Positions 23,071 through 34,110 are shown, numbered from the stretch's first letter. The stretch: DNA of 64,000 nucleotides from Eutreptiella sp. 'Long Island Sound 2002' (GCA_964036045.1 OZ038385.1:40911737-40975736); one strand, 5' to 3'. A program made the numbers and translations. The notes: a model not told the origin generated them from the letters alone.

Positions 23071-24813
23071 TGAATTCTTGTTGAGAACATCTTTTTCCCT
23101 TGCATTGCTACATTGTGTGTGTGCGCGTGCGTGTATTCGCCTTCCGGCTGCAGTTGATGTATGTTGGCCATCCCCGGTAGCACACGGGCTACTGTCAATG
23201 CCACCCCCCCCCCACTCTCCTTGTGCCTGAGAAGTAGCCGTTGTGCCAGGCGCTGCCATCAGAAAAGGCCTACAGAATGCTCACCAGTGTGATCCTGCCT
23301 GATCCTGTTACTACCAGATGTGTTGTGCTTGTTTGAGTGTCTGAGAGGGTGAGCACATGGGGCCGGGGAGGCATGGGGCAGCAGGGGTACGTAGCCCCCA
23401 CAGCCCTGCACCAAGTGCATGACCAACAGCCAAAGCCACCGGGTGCTGATCTGTACACCGTTGATGGTCCGGTTGCAAGACAACCAACGTGGCTCGCATG
23501 CCCTTGTGCTAGCGATGGCCGGCAGCAGTCGCAGATCAGGCAGACTGCCCCTGATCTCAGCCCCAACCAAATGTCACCGGAGGACAGGGGGGAGGGGGGG
23601 GGGGGTTACAGGCATATCAATGGTTTTGATCCTGTTTTGTGTTGTGCCTATTTTTTGGACCTGGTCCAGCAGTTGCTGTAGGTGCTGCGGTGATGGTGGT
23701 CGTTGGGGTGGTTGAGGGCTCAGATTTGGCAGGACTGCGGACACTGGGCTGGCATGCTGGTAGGGTTAAGGGAATGCTGTTCACGCAGTGCGCACGCTAT
23801 GCAAAGTTGGTATATCGGTCAATATGTCAAACCCTAGTTTTGACCCTTTTGGACACGTTTGTTGTTTGATGGCGGCTATTTTGAGGCTCGGGTGTGTGTG
23901 CACTAAGCTGATTATTTTCCATGTGGCTATTGCTGCTTTGCCCTGTTGTCCAATGGAGGTGTCTGGTATTGGATGGGCTTCCCTCCGGGTCGAAGTCACT
24001 GTATGTGCACACAGTGTGCACGGAGTGCATTGACTTTCCCCAAGAAAACGGAGGTGAAGGGACAGCACCATTTAGTTCTGGAATGCAAATTGGGCACTCT
24101 CTCACAACCCAAACTTGACTTGCTCGTCTCTAAGCATTTGTCAATTTGATTTTTGGGGTCCATCTCACATAACTTCTGATGTTTGCCAAGTCTCTTCTTT
24201 TGTTACCCAATGGGGTGTTGATGATCATCCAAATTGTTGGATTTTCCTCACTTCGTGGCGGTTCCCTATTTAATCTAGGGGGAAATGGGCTGAATGTTTG
24301 CCCAGTGTGTTTTGCAGACTACTGCTCCCTCTTTGGACTGTGGCTGGAAATGTCATGTAAGCACCACATTGAGCCAATCAGCCACTTGATTGTTGTGTGG
24401 TGAGTGAAAGGCCCTTGCTGTTAACTGTGAATGTGTATGCATCTGGCATAGTATGTTTGATGTGCGCAGTTGGTTTTTTTTGCGTGACATCTATGGTGTG
24501 ATCTAGTGTGATCTGTTTTCTGGGTGACTTGTGTGTTGTGTAAGTATGGCTTGCTTCGTGTTTGTCGTGTGTAATGAGGTTTACACCATATCTAGGGTCC
24601 ACAAAAGTGTTTGGCACTTTACAATGGCTGCGCACTGTCTTTTTGGAGAGCAAACTTGTTTTTTTTTTTGATCAAATAGGCTAGTTCAGAGAGTGCCAGG
24701 TGCCGCAGTGGGCCAAGTTCAAAGCTAAATACAGATTTCGGCAAAGCCAGGGTGCGCTTACGGGCTTCAGCTCATGGCTGGGCCCCCATGCTTTCCCGTT
24801 GAGGTTGGTGTTG
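22660..24813. other. No gene recognised
   Basis: Holds the shared segments above, a G-run near 23598, and at 23772-23860 an 85-bp stretch repeated at 45187-45273 (CACGCAGTGCGCACG, then AACCCTAGTTTTG). No coding region can be supported. Confidence 0.45.
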
Positions 24814-25629
24814 TCATTCCCACTCGTTTGGATCCCAGTGCGCTTTTTGTCGTTTTGGTAAAGGTTGCAATGGGACTTCCCACAAGGTGGGGTCCCACTG
24901 TTCCCGTGGTCGTTTCCGTATGAGGTAAATTGTTTGTCGTGCCTGCCTGGACGCTTCCCAGTATAGTGCCGTTTTTTGTTGGTAGCTACTTTCGGTCTCA
25001 TGCAGCAAATTTATGATGCGTTCCTGCTGGAGCCACGTGTATTGTGCCTGTTGCATGTAGTGTGCCAGTAGCAGGTCCGTGTCTGTGCGCAGTCTCTCAA
25101 ACCTCTCGTATGTGAGGAGTGATGCTTTTATGTCTGTGTACCGTCTCACGGTGTCGTGTTTTGCCTGTTCGTACCATTGTCGGCGTTCCAGGCACATTGT
25201 TGCATATGTGTTGTGCAGTCGCTGTGCCTCTATATGTTCCTTTAGCAGGTTTGTAACCAGCATATGGTATTCTGTCTTGGCTTTGAGTGTGTTGGTGTAT
25301 ACTGTGTATAGTTCGTGCAAATGTCGTCGTGCTGTCTCTGCGGCGTGTGCCTTACAGTAGATGTCTCGTGCGCGTTGTGCGTGCTGCCTAGCCAATTTGT
25401 CTGAGGCCGTTGGGTAGTGCTCCCACCGTGTGGCATCGCTGTCGAGGCACCGACGTTTTGGTGTTCGCTCTTCCTGCGTCGGCTCACTCGTTCCATGTAT
25501 GCTTGCAAACCAAGACACTGTCTCATCATCGTTTGCGGCGTGCGCTGTCTGGAGCCACAGTTCGGGGTCTATGGGCTCCGTTGTCGCCGTTTCTGCCTTA
25601 CGTTTACGGTTCCGGGCGTAACACCGCAA
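24814..25629 (-). CDS. Trp/Tyr-rich coiled-coil ORF with WDPxxWE repeats (unknown)
   Basis: An intact 271-codon frame with natural composition, in contrast to the broken elements around it. The N-terminus is basic (RCYARNRKRK). A long helical region follows at about residues 75-235, rich in Gln, Arg, Glu, Tyr and Leu with coiled-coil character (RARDIYCKAHAAETARRHLH). The motif x-DP-x-x-W recurs three times: EPIDPELW near the start, and QWDPTLWE and HWDPNEWE at the end. There is no ATG at the 5' end; the frame is open to about 25735 and the first internal Met is near residue 120. It is therefore an exon, a retroelement ORF that lost its start, or a gene using a start outside the frame. No family is recognised. 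It faces the neighbouring GIY-YIG element. Confidence 0.45.
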   Translation of the reverse strand: MRCYARNRKRKAETATTEPIDPELWLQTAHAANDDETVSWFASIHGTSEPTQEERTPKRRCLDSDATRWEHYPTASDKLARQHAQRARDIYCKAHAAETARRHLHELYTVYTNTLKAKTEYHMLVTNLLKEHIEAQRLHNTYATMCLERRQWYEQAKHDTVRRYTDIKASLLTYERFERLRTDTDLLLAHYMQQAQYTWLQQERIINLLHETESSYQQKTALYWEASRQARQTIYLIRKRPREQWDPTLWEVPLQPLPKRQKAHWDPNEWE

Positions 25630-25735
25630 TGGCGCTCCGACTTGGTTGCGCAGGTTTTGTGCTGTTTCTCGTGGAGATCCGCCACTTGTGTGAAACCATG
25701 TGGAAGAAAGTGGAGCATATGTTCTTTGGCTTCAA

Positions 25736-26596
25736 AAATGGATTGCACTGTATTTCATGAGAGATGGTGCCATAGGAATGGGGAGCATGGCTTGCCAAGT
25801 TTGGCTAGATCTGCAAGGATGGTTGCAATGTGCAAACCATGCTAAAACACACCTCCCTTCGTCTTTGTTGCATGCAATGCCTGGGTGGGACAAGCACAAC
25901 ATGAGCTATTTCAATGCCTGAAATTGTCTAGTGTGGCTGATTTCCTAAGGTATTCAATGCAGGTTGAGATGCCCTGGCGAACCACCCTTCCATCCGTCTG
26001 GAATATCAATCACAAATCAGTCAGCATTACATAGTCAGGCATGGGAATTGGGCTGTTGGGACTCCTCGCTGGTATTTCCACGGCTATTGAGGCACATGCG
26101 AATATGATGAAGGTAACCATGGACCATCCTAGGTCCACACTGGTGGAGCTCTTGCAAGTCACAAGGCCCAAGCTTGCCAAGATATGGGGTTGACATCACC
26201 TTGCTTTGTTTGGCTATGCCCTCAACTTGAGCCATGGGTGTTGCAAGAGAGCCAAGCCGTGCATTATCCTAGCACCTTTTTTGATGACGGGGATGCGCTA
26301 ATTTTCACCAAGCGAATGATACAAAAAAGAGGATTGAATTAGCAGCCAATTGAGGATTATCCAATAACATGTCACCCTGATGCATAGCATAGAACAATGA
26401 AATAGGCAGTGACATGATTCCTCTGCCGTCAAAAGTTCAAGGCTGATGGAAAATTGAAAAGGACCCATGGGGGCCCTTGGAGCCCCCACAAATTTGAGGG
26501 GGGGACCGATGGAAAAGTGGGCTCTAAGGGCTGCAAGCTCATTTCTTCACGTTCTTGTTCTGTGCCGCAGGAGCTAGAGTGGGGTACAATGCAGTA
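25736..26596. other. No gene recognised
   Basis: No coding motif or structured repeat. The 3' end adjoins the second segmental duplication copy. Confidence 0.5.
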
Positions 26597-26670
26597 CAAC
26601 ACCATTGATTTTGTATGCAGATAAGGTCACAATTTACAGCCCTTTGCTCAGGATTCACCTTCCAACTGCC

Positions 26671-26689
26671 TATTTTTTTTCCCTTTCAG
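26671..26689 (+). promoter_or_regulatory. Probable 3' splice acceptor before cathepsin copy 2
   Basis: The same TTTTTTTTCCCTTTCAG tract as in copy 1, eight bases before the ATG at 26698. Confidence 0.5.
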
Positions 26690-26697
26690 CTCTCACG

Positions 26698-27687
26698 ATG
26701 TTCAAGACATTCCTTTTTGCCATCCTGTTGGCAGTTGTGTCTGCCCGCTGGAAAGGCGGAGACCTGAAAATGTGGGCAGATTACAAGACAACCTTCAACA
26801 TGCAGTTGAAGGATGCCGAGGAGGCCGCTCGATACCAGTGCTTCCAAAAGAATCTGGATTTGGTGCACAGTTTCAACGCTGATGAGTCTGACGGCGCCAC
26901 TTACTCGCTGAACCAGTTCGCCCACATGTGCCACGATGAGTTCCACAAATCCTACAAGGGACTGATCATCCCGAACAATCGTACGCGGAAATTTCAGCCG
27001 CTGTCCGTCCTTGGGGACGTCGACGTCAAGGCTGCTTCCAACTCGCAGGTCGACTGGCGCAAGAAGGGAGCAGTCACCCATGTGAAAAACCAGGGGCAAT
27101 GCGGCAGCTGCTGGGCCTTTTCGGCTGTGGGCAACATGGAAGGCCTGAATGCCATTAAGACAGGGAAATTGGTGGAGCTGTCGGAGGAGGAGCTTGTGCA
27201 GTGCTCGGGCGACGAGGGCAATTTGGGCTGCCAAGGCGGCATCATGGACAAGGCCTTTGAGTGGGTGGCCGAAAACGGCGGGATTGACACTGAAGAAGAT
27301 TACCCCTACACCTCTGGTCAAGGGTTGAAGGGCCAGTGCAAGACTGCCAAGAAGAGCCACGTGAGCGCAACATTCTCTGGGCACGTGGACATCTCAGACG
27401 ACGAGGACGAAATGGCTGCGTGGGTGATGAAGCATGGGCCTGTCTCCGTGGCCGTGGATGCGGGCCCCAAGTGGCAGCTCTACAATGGGGGCATCAAGAC
27501 CTCATGCTTTGCCGGCCGGCTGGACCACGGCGTGCTGGTCGTTGGGTATGGCACCGAAGATGATGTGCCCTATTGGATCATCAAGAACTCATGGGGCCCA
27601 ATGTGGGGAGAGGCAGGCTACATCCGGCTGAAGCGCGGCCGGAACTGCAATGGCGTTGCCGAGAACGCATGCTCCGCAAAGTTGTAA
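26698..27687 (+). CDS. Cathepsin L-like cysteine protease precursor (papain family C1A), copy 2
   Basis: A 329-residue preproenzyme identical to copy 1 apart from Leu6 and Leu11 in the signal peptide (MFKTFLFAILLAVVSA). The signal peptide here is a more typical uninterrupted hydrophobic core. The I29 propeptide, Gln132, Cys138, His277, Asn297 and the paired cysteines are all kept. It is therefore predicted to be an active secreted or lysosomal endopeptidase with the same specificity. It has no intron in the coding region. Both genes point the same way, 10.8 kb apart, with unrelated mobile elements between them. The 5' flank shared with copy 1 is only about 100 bp, so the two may have different promoters. 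Confidence 0.95.
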   Translation: MFKTFLFAILLAVVSARWKGGDLKMWADYKTTFNMQLKDAEEAARYQCFQKNLDLVHSFNADESDGATYSLNQFAHMCHDEFHKSYKGLIIPNNRTRKFQPLSVLGDVDVKAASNSQVDWRKKGAVTHVKNQGQCGSCWAFSAVGNMEGLNAIKTGKLVELSEEELVQCSGDEGNLGCQGGIMDKAFEWVAENGGIDTEEDYPYTSGQGLKGQCKTAKKSHVSATFSGHVDISDDEDEMAAWVMKHGPVSVAVDAGPKWQLYNGGIKTSCFAGRLDHGVLVVGYGTEDDVPYWIIKNSWGPMWGEAGYIRLKRGRNCNGVAENACSAKL

Positions 27688-29115
27688 ATGAAAATGCTTT
27701 CTCTCCATCTCTATCTCTCCGACGCTCCAGGTTTTAATGCGCTCAATGTACTATATTATTGATTGATTGTACCATAGAATTGGAACACTAGCAGCATCTC
27801 TACTCCACAGATACCATGGCGTTCAGGGTAGTAAGCGTGGCCACGCACGCATCTTCTTCCCTGCAATCGGTGGTCGCACTTGCGCGCACGCACACACGAA
27901 TGTGGGGGACAGGGTGGGCGGGTGCTTGCACCCTGCTTGCATAGTCGGATTGCGCCAGCAGTTTCTTTCTGGTCTCGGCCTTGCCACAGGGCACCCCCGC
28001 CGCCTCCTGCCCTACTGTCAGACCATAATAGGGGCACTCTGCTCCTCATGATGCACCCCATGCAAACACACGCACGCACGCACGCACGCACGAACACATG
28101 GCTTTTTAAGTGCCTTGCCCCTGTAAAACACAGCATCACATACAATCGGATTGATTTGCACCAAAGTATCATGTGGATGCGGTGCTCTTGTGTTCAGCTT
28201 AGGCAGCCAAAAGACTGCTGCAGTGCGAATGGATCCCGTGCCCAGCGATTTGCGCCAACTTCATTGACTGTGCATCGGCTCCTTTTGTGTCGGTGTGTGC
28301 GCCCTGCACACATGCCATATCAATGCAAAAGCGCAGCCTATGTGCATATTTCACCGCGGTCGGGATCCGTATGCCTCGTCATTGATGCCACTCCCTGCCA
28401 CACCGGCGGCACTACTCCCTGTGGCCAGGTGCAGTGTGCATTCCACCGAGCGCTCAACATTTGACGTGGATGAGGCACCTGGCCAGTGTTTCCTATACCA
28501 GTCAGGCGCTCTCATGCATGGCCTTGCTTGGAGCAGCGGTGCACGGCGCAGACCCACCATCACAAGTATATACTGGGCCTGCTGTAGTTTGTGTCTTCAT
28601 GAGCTTCATGGGTTCTGGGCATACATGTGTGACCCCATCATTGCTTTCTTGGGTTTCTTGGACTGCCTTCCTTTTATGGAGTGCAGCTTGTTCGGCGAAA
28701 GGTGCATGAAGCTACAGTGTAATGCATTTTGCCCTGATTATGAGACTTTTTGTGCGTCGATTGCAACAGACGGCCCAAGGGCTGATCTTTCAAACAACAA
28801 AACAAGCCTTTTGTTTAGGATTGGGCCACATTGAATTGTTGTTATTCTTTTGCCTGGGGTCTTTGATTGCTTCGTGCTGTTTTGCAATTGTCTCCAATTC
28901 TCAACATGATTCCATTGTCTCCTCGGCTACTACCCTCAAGCGGTTTGCTTGGATGCATGAACCCAGCCAGTTTTTCCCACCCCTCCTGTTCCCTATGCAA
29001 GCCGGGGGGTGTCAACCGATGAGGGTCAGTAACCCCTTTTTAGCCCCCCCCCCCCCTTCCAAAACAATCTTTCCAGTCATTTGTGTGTAGTCAGTCAGAC
29101 CCAGTGACACCCATA

Positions 29116-29339
29116 TGTTGTTGGCGGACCTCGCGAAGCTTCTTGTATATGAACCGGGACCTGCCGAAAGCCCAGAACCTGGGGATTAATGGGAAACACC
29201 GAAGGTCCTGAACCCCCCAGTTTTCCAACCTGAGCCTGAGGGGGGGACAGGCCGAATCAAAGGGGCCAATAAACATACGGAAGCCGCCTCGGTGAGTTAA
29301 GCCAATATTCGGCCCCTGTTTGAAGGGTAGATGACACAA
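29116..29339. other. No gene recognised
   Basis: Short gap between the duplication and the LINE-like element; nothing identifiable. Confidence 0.4.
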
Positions 29340-29431
29340 GGGGGTATGGGAAAGGGGATATCTACATCATATAGTCGTCATACCGTGGCGGTAACATTCT
29401 CGACCGGGAGTGGACCCTTCCGGCATATGAT

Positions 29432-30420
29432 GTGTATGCTCTCCAATGGACCATCCTCAGAAGCCGGGTGTGGAAAAGGGAGGACGGGGGCAAGGGGCGA
29501 AAGAGTGGGGTTGAGTGGAGCACCATGGAGGGAAAGCAGATGCCGCTGTTTCAGGAATGGCTGGGAGAATGGGGAATACCAGCACAGGATGTGAGGAGCA
29601 TCAACCTGCGGTGCAGGGTGGAACACAACAGAAACCATACCATATGCAGTGTGTACCTTATCCCAGAGACGCCTGTGGAACCCCTCCGATATACGCAATC
29701 AGTGTGGAAGGACATACCTAAAATCCTATCCCTGGGCGCAACAGGAACCGTGCCAATCAAGGGAATTTTCGTCAATGCGCAGAGTCTCAGTGCCACAAAG
29801 TGGGAAGAGATACGAACAATGGGCATGAGAGAGAGGGCGCAGATCGTAGCAGTAGCGGAGGTGTGGGCATTAGCCAAAAGGGAAGCACAATTTGTAGGGT
29901 ATCGGAGGCAGTTGTCCAGGCACATGGGGTTGGGGAAAGGGATGGCAATCTGGGTGCATGCAGACAATACTACGCACCTGGAGAGGGTGCACGACGATCG
30001 ATGGGTGTTTGCAGTACTAGCCGGCCTCACCCATCATGCAATGCTCATCATTGCAGTGCACATGCCACAAAGAAGAGAGCCAGCCCTGTATGCCCAGTGT
30101 CTGGCGACCCTCACAGCGTTGCGTGAACTTTATGCTGGCATTGAATGTTTAATATGTGGCGACTGGAACAGATTTGTCCTTGAGCACCTAGCCATAGAAC
30201 GGTGGCTGCATGAGATGAAAATGTTTGCACATAGCACTGGGTGAGAGCATCGGTCGCACAAGGACTGGCTGGTGTCAACCACAGGGATGCAACCGGATGT
30301 GATCCGGTACAGTGAGGGGGTTGCAGACCACCCCATGGTGATTTTCCAGGTCAGGGCGGGGAGGGTATGGGATCGCGACACAGCCGGTGGGACACAAGCC
30401 CACAGGGGTCAATGCATGGG
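29432..30420 (+). pseudogene. LINE endonuclease (APE type), one in-frame stop
   Basis: GIFVNAQSLSATKWEEI holds the conserved N..S motif at the start of the APE fold. It is followed by IVAVAEVWAL with the metal-binding Glu, MAIWVHAD, IIAVHMPQ, and ECLICGDWNRF, the equivalent of the GDFN motif. A TGA at 30242-30244 ends the frame. The same frame continues through WLVSTTGMQPDVIRYS to GVADHPMVIF, which is the terminal SDHxPV-type motif. The domain is otherwise complete. It nicks target DNA for target-primed reverse transcription. The N-terminal 100 residues before it (PLFQEWLGEWGIPAQDV) are unrecognised. Confidence 0.7.
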
Positions 30421-31334
30421 GGGTAGGGGATAAGCAAGCGTGGGGAGCCATCATGGAGAGTGTCAGTGGGGCCAATCTCACAGTGTGTCAGTGGGTGACA
30501 GTGTACCGCGAGGCGGTGGCTGCGGTGGAAGAACAGAGGGTGCAACGGCAGTCCCAGCAGTCCATCTGGGAGGTGGTACAGGCAGAATCCCAAGGGGACG
30601 CAGTGGGCAACTGGGTGGACGTGCCAGAGGTCCAACAATGCTGCACAACAAACTATGGTTGGCACGAATGCAAGAAAGGCATGTGTTGGAGCAAATCCAG
30701 CAATCAGGAGCCACTACCAAAATTTTGAGAATCAAAAAAGCGGGCAAACTGGTCAGTTTGGCCAAAATATGGGACACAGCCAACCAGAAGGTGGTCACAG
30801 GGGATAAAGTACGGGAGGTGGCAGCCAGAGAGGCGCAACAGAAAAACACGCTACCGACGAGCACACCGACATTGGAATGGGTGCAAGAGCACAAGCCACG
30901 GGGCAGCACGGGGCGCATCCATGACAGAACGGCGGGTGCTGCGCCCGCAATGATTGCACAAGAGTCCAAAGGCCGTGTGGCACACACTCTGTGCTACACC
31001 ATGCGCTATGGCGAGGGAAGGGAGCTTGCACTGGCACAACGCAACATCACTGTGGCAATGGATGGCATTGCGGCAGGTGTGGTGCAGCATGCGAAGGTGG
31101 CATACCACCACATGCAGAAACATCTCCTCCTCACAACCCCCCCCCCCCCCCAGCTCCCAACAGGATGCTTGAGGGTGTTGCACCTCTCCAGAAGTTGGCG
31201 CTCATGTACTGTCAACGCTATAACACGCCAGAAGATGTACATATGCTACAACATGCCTTATTGAAGGGCCTCAGCTGTATACATCTCAGGCGCCTGGCAT
31301 ACACCAGTATTTTTTAAACAATTTGGGAAAAATG
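30421..31334 (+). pseudogene. Linker region of the LINE between endonuclease and RT
   Basis: Protein-like text in two frames: first NAWGVGDKQAWGAIMESVSG with VTVYREAVAAVEEQRVQRQ (30387-30728). Then MQERHVLEQIQQSGATTK with DTANQKVVTGDKVREVAARE (about 30660-31190). A C-run of 14 at 31138-31151 marks another break. No domain is recognised; its position matches the variable segment before the RT fingers in LINE polyproteins. Confidence 0.4.
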
Positions 31335-32520
31335 GGCAAATTTTGCTGATGTTCCTAGATCTCAGCAATGGATATGGGCAGACCGATCGAGAGCTACTAA
31401 GAAAGCAGGTCGCCCAAGGTACAAACCTCCAGTGGGCGTGGGAGCAACAGCACCAACTATATGACCACATATCTACATATATAACCTCCAGTGGGCGTGG
31501 GAGCAACAGCACCAACTATATGACCACATATCTACATATAATCACAGCAGTGGGCATATCCCTGGCATGTTCGGTGGTGGGGGGATTAATTTAGGGAGGG
31601 GGGATGGACCCCTATTTTTATATATGGAACTCCTTGTTCCTAGCGGGCCCAGGCATGGGGCAGGGGGGCATCACCCTAACCCTGTGGGACCCCGAGGTGC
31701 AATTGCATGTGCAGTGCGTGGTGGATGACACGACGCTCTGCAGCGCCACACTGAAGGGCATGCAGGACAGTGTGCAGCGCAGCTTGCGCATCTTCAAAGC
31801 AATGAATGCAGCATGCAACCCGACAAAGTTCGGGCTCATCCATTATGAAAACAGTGGTGGGCGCATCCGCCCAAACACCTCGGTCATAGAGGTCGAAGGG
31901 GCTAGAGTAAAAGCGGCCAAAAGGACACAGTACATCAAATTCCTAGGAGGCAATGCCAAGGTGCTGTCGTCAGCACCGGAAGATATGAAAAAAATACGAG
32001 TGCATGCACGCATGATCACAGTCCAACTGTGCTGGCACGTGCAGTCTCTGGCCATCATTATGGCCATTTTGTATGGCTATATCCTAGCCCGATGGCTGTA
32101 CAAACGGAGCGTGGGATGGCTAGCGGGGGTGGAGCACAGGCAGCACCAAGGGGAAACCAAAGAGCTTCTGGGGATCATGTGTAATGCGGCGCGGAGAGCA
32201 CTGTATCTGCCACTAAAAACGCCGAAGCAATTTTTCATTCACCAAAAAGGCATGGCCATGACAACACCGCTACAGAAATTTTGGGAAATAAACAAGACTG
32301 ACATGCATGAAGCTGCCAATGCCAGACACTAGTGGGTACGAGAGTCCACCCAGCGTGCCATCATACTCCCGTGGGAAGGGATGGGTGCACTGCGCGGGGT
32401 GGACACCGATTATGATAAGATGTACAGGTGGTGCAAAGAACATGCGTGGAAACCGGTGATACACCACGAAGGGGGGCACAGTGACACATGGCAGTGCAAC
32501 GCCGCCCTGGGACAAGTGCC
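31335..32520 (+). pseudogene. LINE reverse transcriptase palm, broken
   Basis: LMFLDLSNGYGQTDRELL (from 31346) matches RT motif A, with Asp in LDLS. About 100 codons later MGQGGITLTLW resembles motif B, and VQCVVDDTTLCSATL is motif C with the DD pair (the family usually has YADD or FADD; here VDD). KGMQDSVQRSLRIFKAMNAA and NPTKFGLIHYE follow as in motif D/E regions. A 59-bp tandem duplication at 31424-31541 breaks the frame between A and B. An in-frame TAG at 32330 separates the RT from the RNase H part, which continues in the same frame (WVRESTQRAIILPWEG). Polymerase activity is lost in this copy. Confidence 0.65.
31424..31541. repeat. 59-bp tandem duplication in the RT gene
   Basis: AACCTCCAGTGGGCGTGGGA begins at 31424 and again at 31483. 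The two 59-bp units are essentially identical, so the event is recent, and 59 is not a multiple of three. Confidence 0.85.
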
Positions 32521-33715
32521 AGGTAAGGTCCTGGTGGTGGGGGACGTCAGCAGAAAACCTGGGGACAGAGTGTGGGGGCTAGGGGCTGTGGTGGCGGATA
32601 TCAGGGGGGAAATCCTGTGGGAAGGGGAAGCGTGGCTGCATACCTCCTACACGGCAGTACAGATGTACTGGAGGCTACGGTAGTGACGGAAGCCTGCGGG
32701 GCCATCGAGGGGGCACGGCAAAGGCAACGGCATACAATAAACCTTATTTTTGCCTTCTGCGACAATCAGGGGGGCAGCCACAGCGTTGGCGCACCGCAAC
32801 ATGAAGCATCAAGGGGGTAATCTCATGGATAGAGTGGTGAGTGATTTTCATGACTTGTCGACCAGAGTGTCGCTGAGCATGGGGTGGTGCCCGGCTCAGC
32901 ATGACACGCAACTGCAAGGTTTCCTGGCACGGCTCAACAAAAGAGCTGACGTGAAATCCCAGCAAGCACGCACTAACCAGCCAGGACAACTGTGGACCAT
33001 GCCCAAGGCCTGGGTTGATGGGCATTCGTTTGCCTGGTTCTGCAAGGGCAAGAGGGTGCAGGGCATCAAACAGATGGCGAGAGAATGCATGCCACAGGCG
33101 GGCGAGACAGCCCCCTCAGAACAGGGGCACGTCCCCATGGAGCATATGCAAGCGAGTCACGAAGATGCGCGGCTACGTGCATTATGGCCGCAGTGTGTGT
33201 TCAGGCACCCCAGAGAGCAAGCGGGGGCATTGCTGGCTGCATTTTATGAAAACACAAGGGACATGTACATCGATACGGAGGGGCAGGGAGTGTGCGTGGC
33301 ATGCCAACAACCATATGAGTGCAGAGTAGCGCATGCGCACCTCCCATGCCCATGCTTGTGGCAGAATGTCATCGCAGGTATGGGAGACATAGCGCGCATA
33401 TGTGTGGGTCACGTGCGCAGGGGAGTTGCAGTGAGACAAGTGTGGGGGGGACTGCAGCTGCAGGGACATGGAGTTGCTGTTTTGCTGGTCTGGATGCCGC
33501 CCAGACACAGCGCATGGTGCGCCCGCTGCATGCAACATGCCCACATTACACTGTGGCCAATATTCCCAGTGTCCGTCCCCAGTGAGTTAGTGACTGAGGC
33601 ACTGAAAATCCTAAGCGCGGAACCAACCCGACACCTGTGTATGCGGGGGAGCCTCAAGCGCAGTGCACGCGCAGTGCGCGCACAGTGCAACTATTTGGGC
33701 GTCTGGCCGTACTAG
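32521..33715 (+). pseudogene. LINE RNase H domain and C-terminal tail, frameshifted
   Basis: The RNase H catalytic set can be followed across two frame changes. Asp lies in VLVVGDVSRKPGD with GLGAVVADIRGEIL. Glu is at 32689 (VVTEACGAIEGA) and Asp at 32761 (AFCDNQGG). In the first frame again, His at 32900 (GWCPAQHDTQ) and Asp at 32948 (LNKRADVKSQQA) match the terminal pGHxgixxNExAD block. The tail runs to TAG at 33713 and has a CVACQQPYECRVAHAHLPCPC cluster that may bind zinc. The frameshifts lie near 32650 and between 32761 and 32800. The domain removes RNA from the cDNA hybrid in active elements. Confidence 0.65.
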
Positions 33716-33779
33716 AGACCCATACTTTGAGATACTAGGGGCCCCTAGGGGCATCATGGTGACCCCTAGCGGAGGTTTT
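33639..33779. repeat. Direct repeat R2, copy 1
   Basis: About 140 bp running from GGGGAGCCTCAAGCGCAGTG through ACTAGGGGCCCCTAGGGGCA to GGAGGTTTTG; recurs at 34372-34512 with few changes. It overlaps the end of the LINE reading frame, so it may be a LINE 3' end or a later insertion. It contains a GGGGCCCCTAGGGG palindrome. Confidence 0.75.
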
Positions 33780-33911
33780 GCAAGGCGTAGCACGTTTGGG
33801 TCAAGGCATGGCAAGGCGTAGCATGGTTGTGTCAAGGCATGGCAAGGCGCAATGCTCGTGTGCACACATTGAACTATCGTGCTCGCACATATGCTACAGG
33901 ACTTCATGCCC

Positions 33912-33929
33912 CTCCTCCTCCTTTCTTAG
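33912..33929 (+). promoter_or_regulatory. Polypyrimidine-AG acceptor-like site
   Basis: CCTCCTCCTCCTTTCTTAG ends at 33929, 13 bases before the ATG at 33943. The layout is the same as at the two cathepsin genes. Confidence 0.4.
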
Positions 33930-33942
33930 AAACACTTTCTTC

Positions 33943-34110
33943 ATGGATTTGAGTCTTGGCGATCAGGTGTTCTACACCCGCTCCAACGGCGTGCGAGTTC
34001 CTGCCACGGTGGTTGGGATGGCGGGAGATGGGCTCATCCATTTGGAGTACTACCAAGATGCACTACGGGTGGTAAATCGCCAATGCAAGATGGAGTCCAT
34101 GTGTACTTAG
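33943..34110 (+). CDS. Short ORF with SNGVxVPATVVG / LEYYQDxxRVVN module
   Basis: A 55-residue ORF beginning MDLSLGDQVFYTRSNGVRVP, then ATVVGMAGDGLIHLEYYQDA, then LRVVNRQCKMESMCT and TAG. The alternation of short beta-strand-like segments around GDQV, VPATVV and LEYY resembles a small SH3/Tudor-like barrel that begins a longer protein. I cannot name the family with certainty. It follows an acceptor-like tract and may be the first coding exon of a gene whose remainder is lost, since nothing obvious continues downstream before the R1 repeat at 34194. Confidence 0.4.
   Translation: MDLSLGDQVFYTRSNGVRVPATVVGMAGDGLIHLEYYQDALRVVNRQCKMESMCT

Larger units (their letters stand above)
26597..29115. 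repeat. Segmental duplication, copy 2
   Basis: Matches 15804-18540 (offset 10,793). Similarity starts abruptly at CAACACCAT. It is nearly perfect through the gene and about 1 kb of 3' flank, then shows several substitutions per 100 bp after about 28770. It passes a C-run at about 29047 and ends near 29115. The 3' flank from 27688 has no convincing gene. Confidence 0.85.
29340..33715 (+). mobile_element. Decayed non-LTR retrotransposon (APE - RT - RNase H)
   Basis: Three domains occur in the order used by RNase H-bearing LINEs: an apurinic-type endonuclease (29432-30420), an RT palm (about 31335-32000) and RNase H (about 32520-33000). A Cys/His-rich tail follows (CVACQQPYEC at about 33296). 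All lie on one strand, and breaks consist of in-frame stops, single frameshifts and a 59-bp duplication. The RT fingers (upstream of motif A) were not found. The clade is not resolved; RNase H points to I/R1/Tad-like groups and away from RTE. Poly-A tail and target duplication were not identified. Confidence 0.75.
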
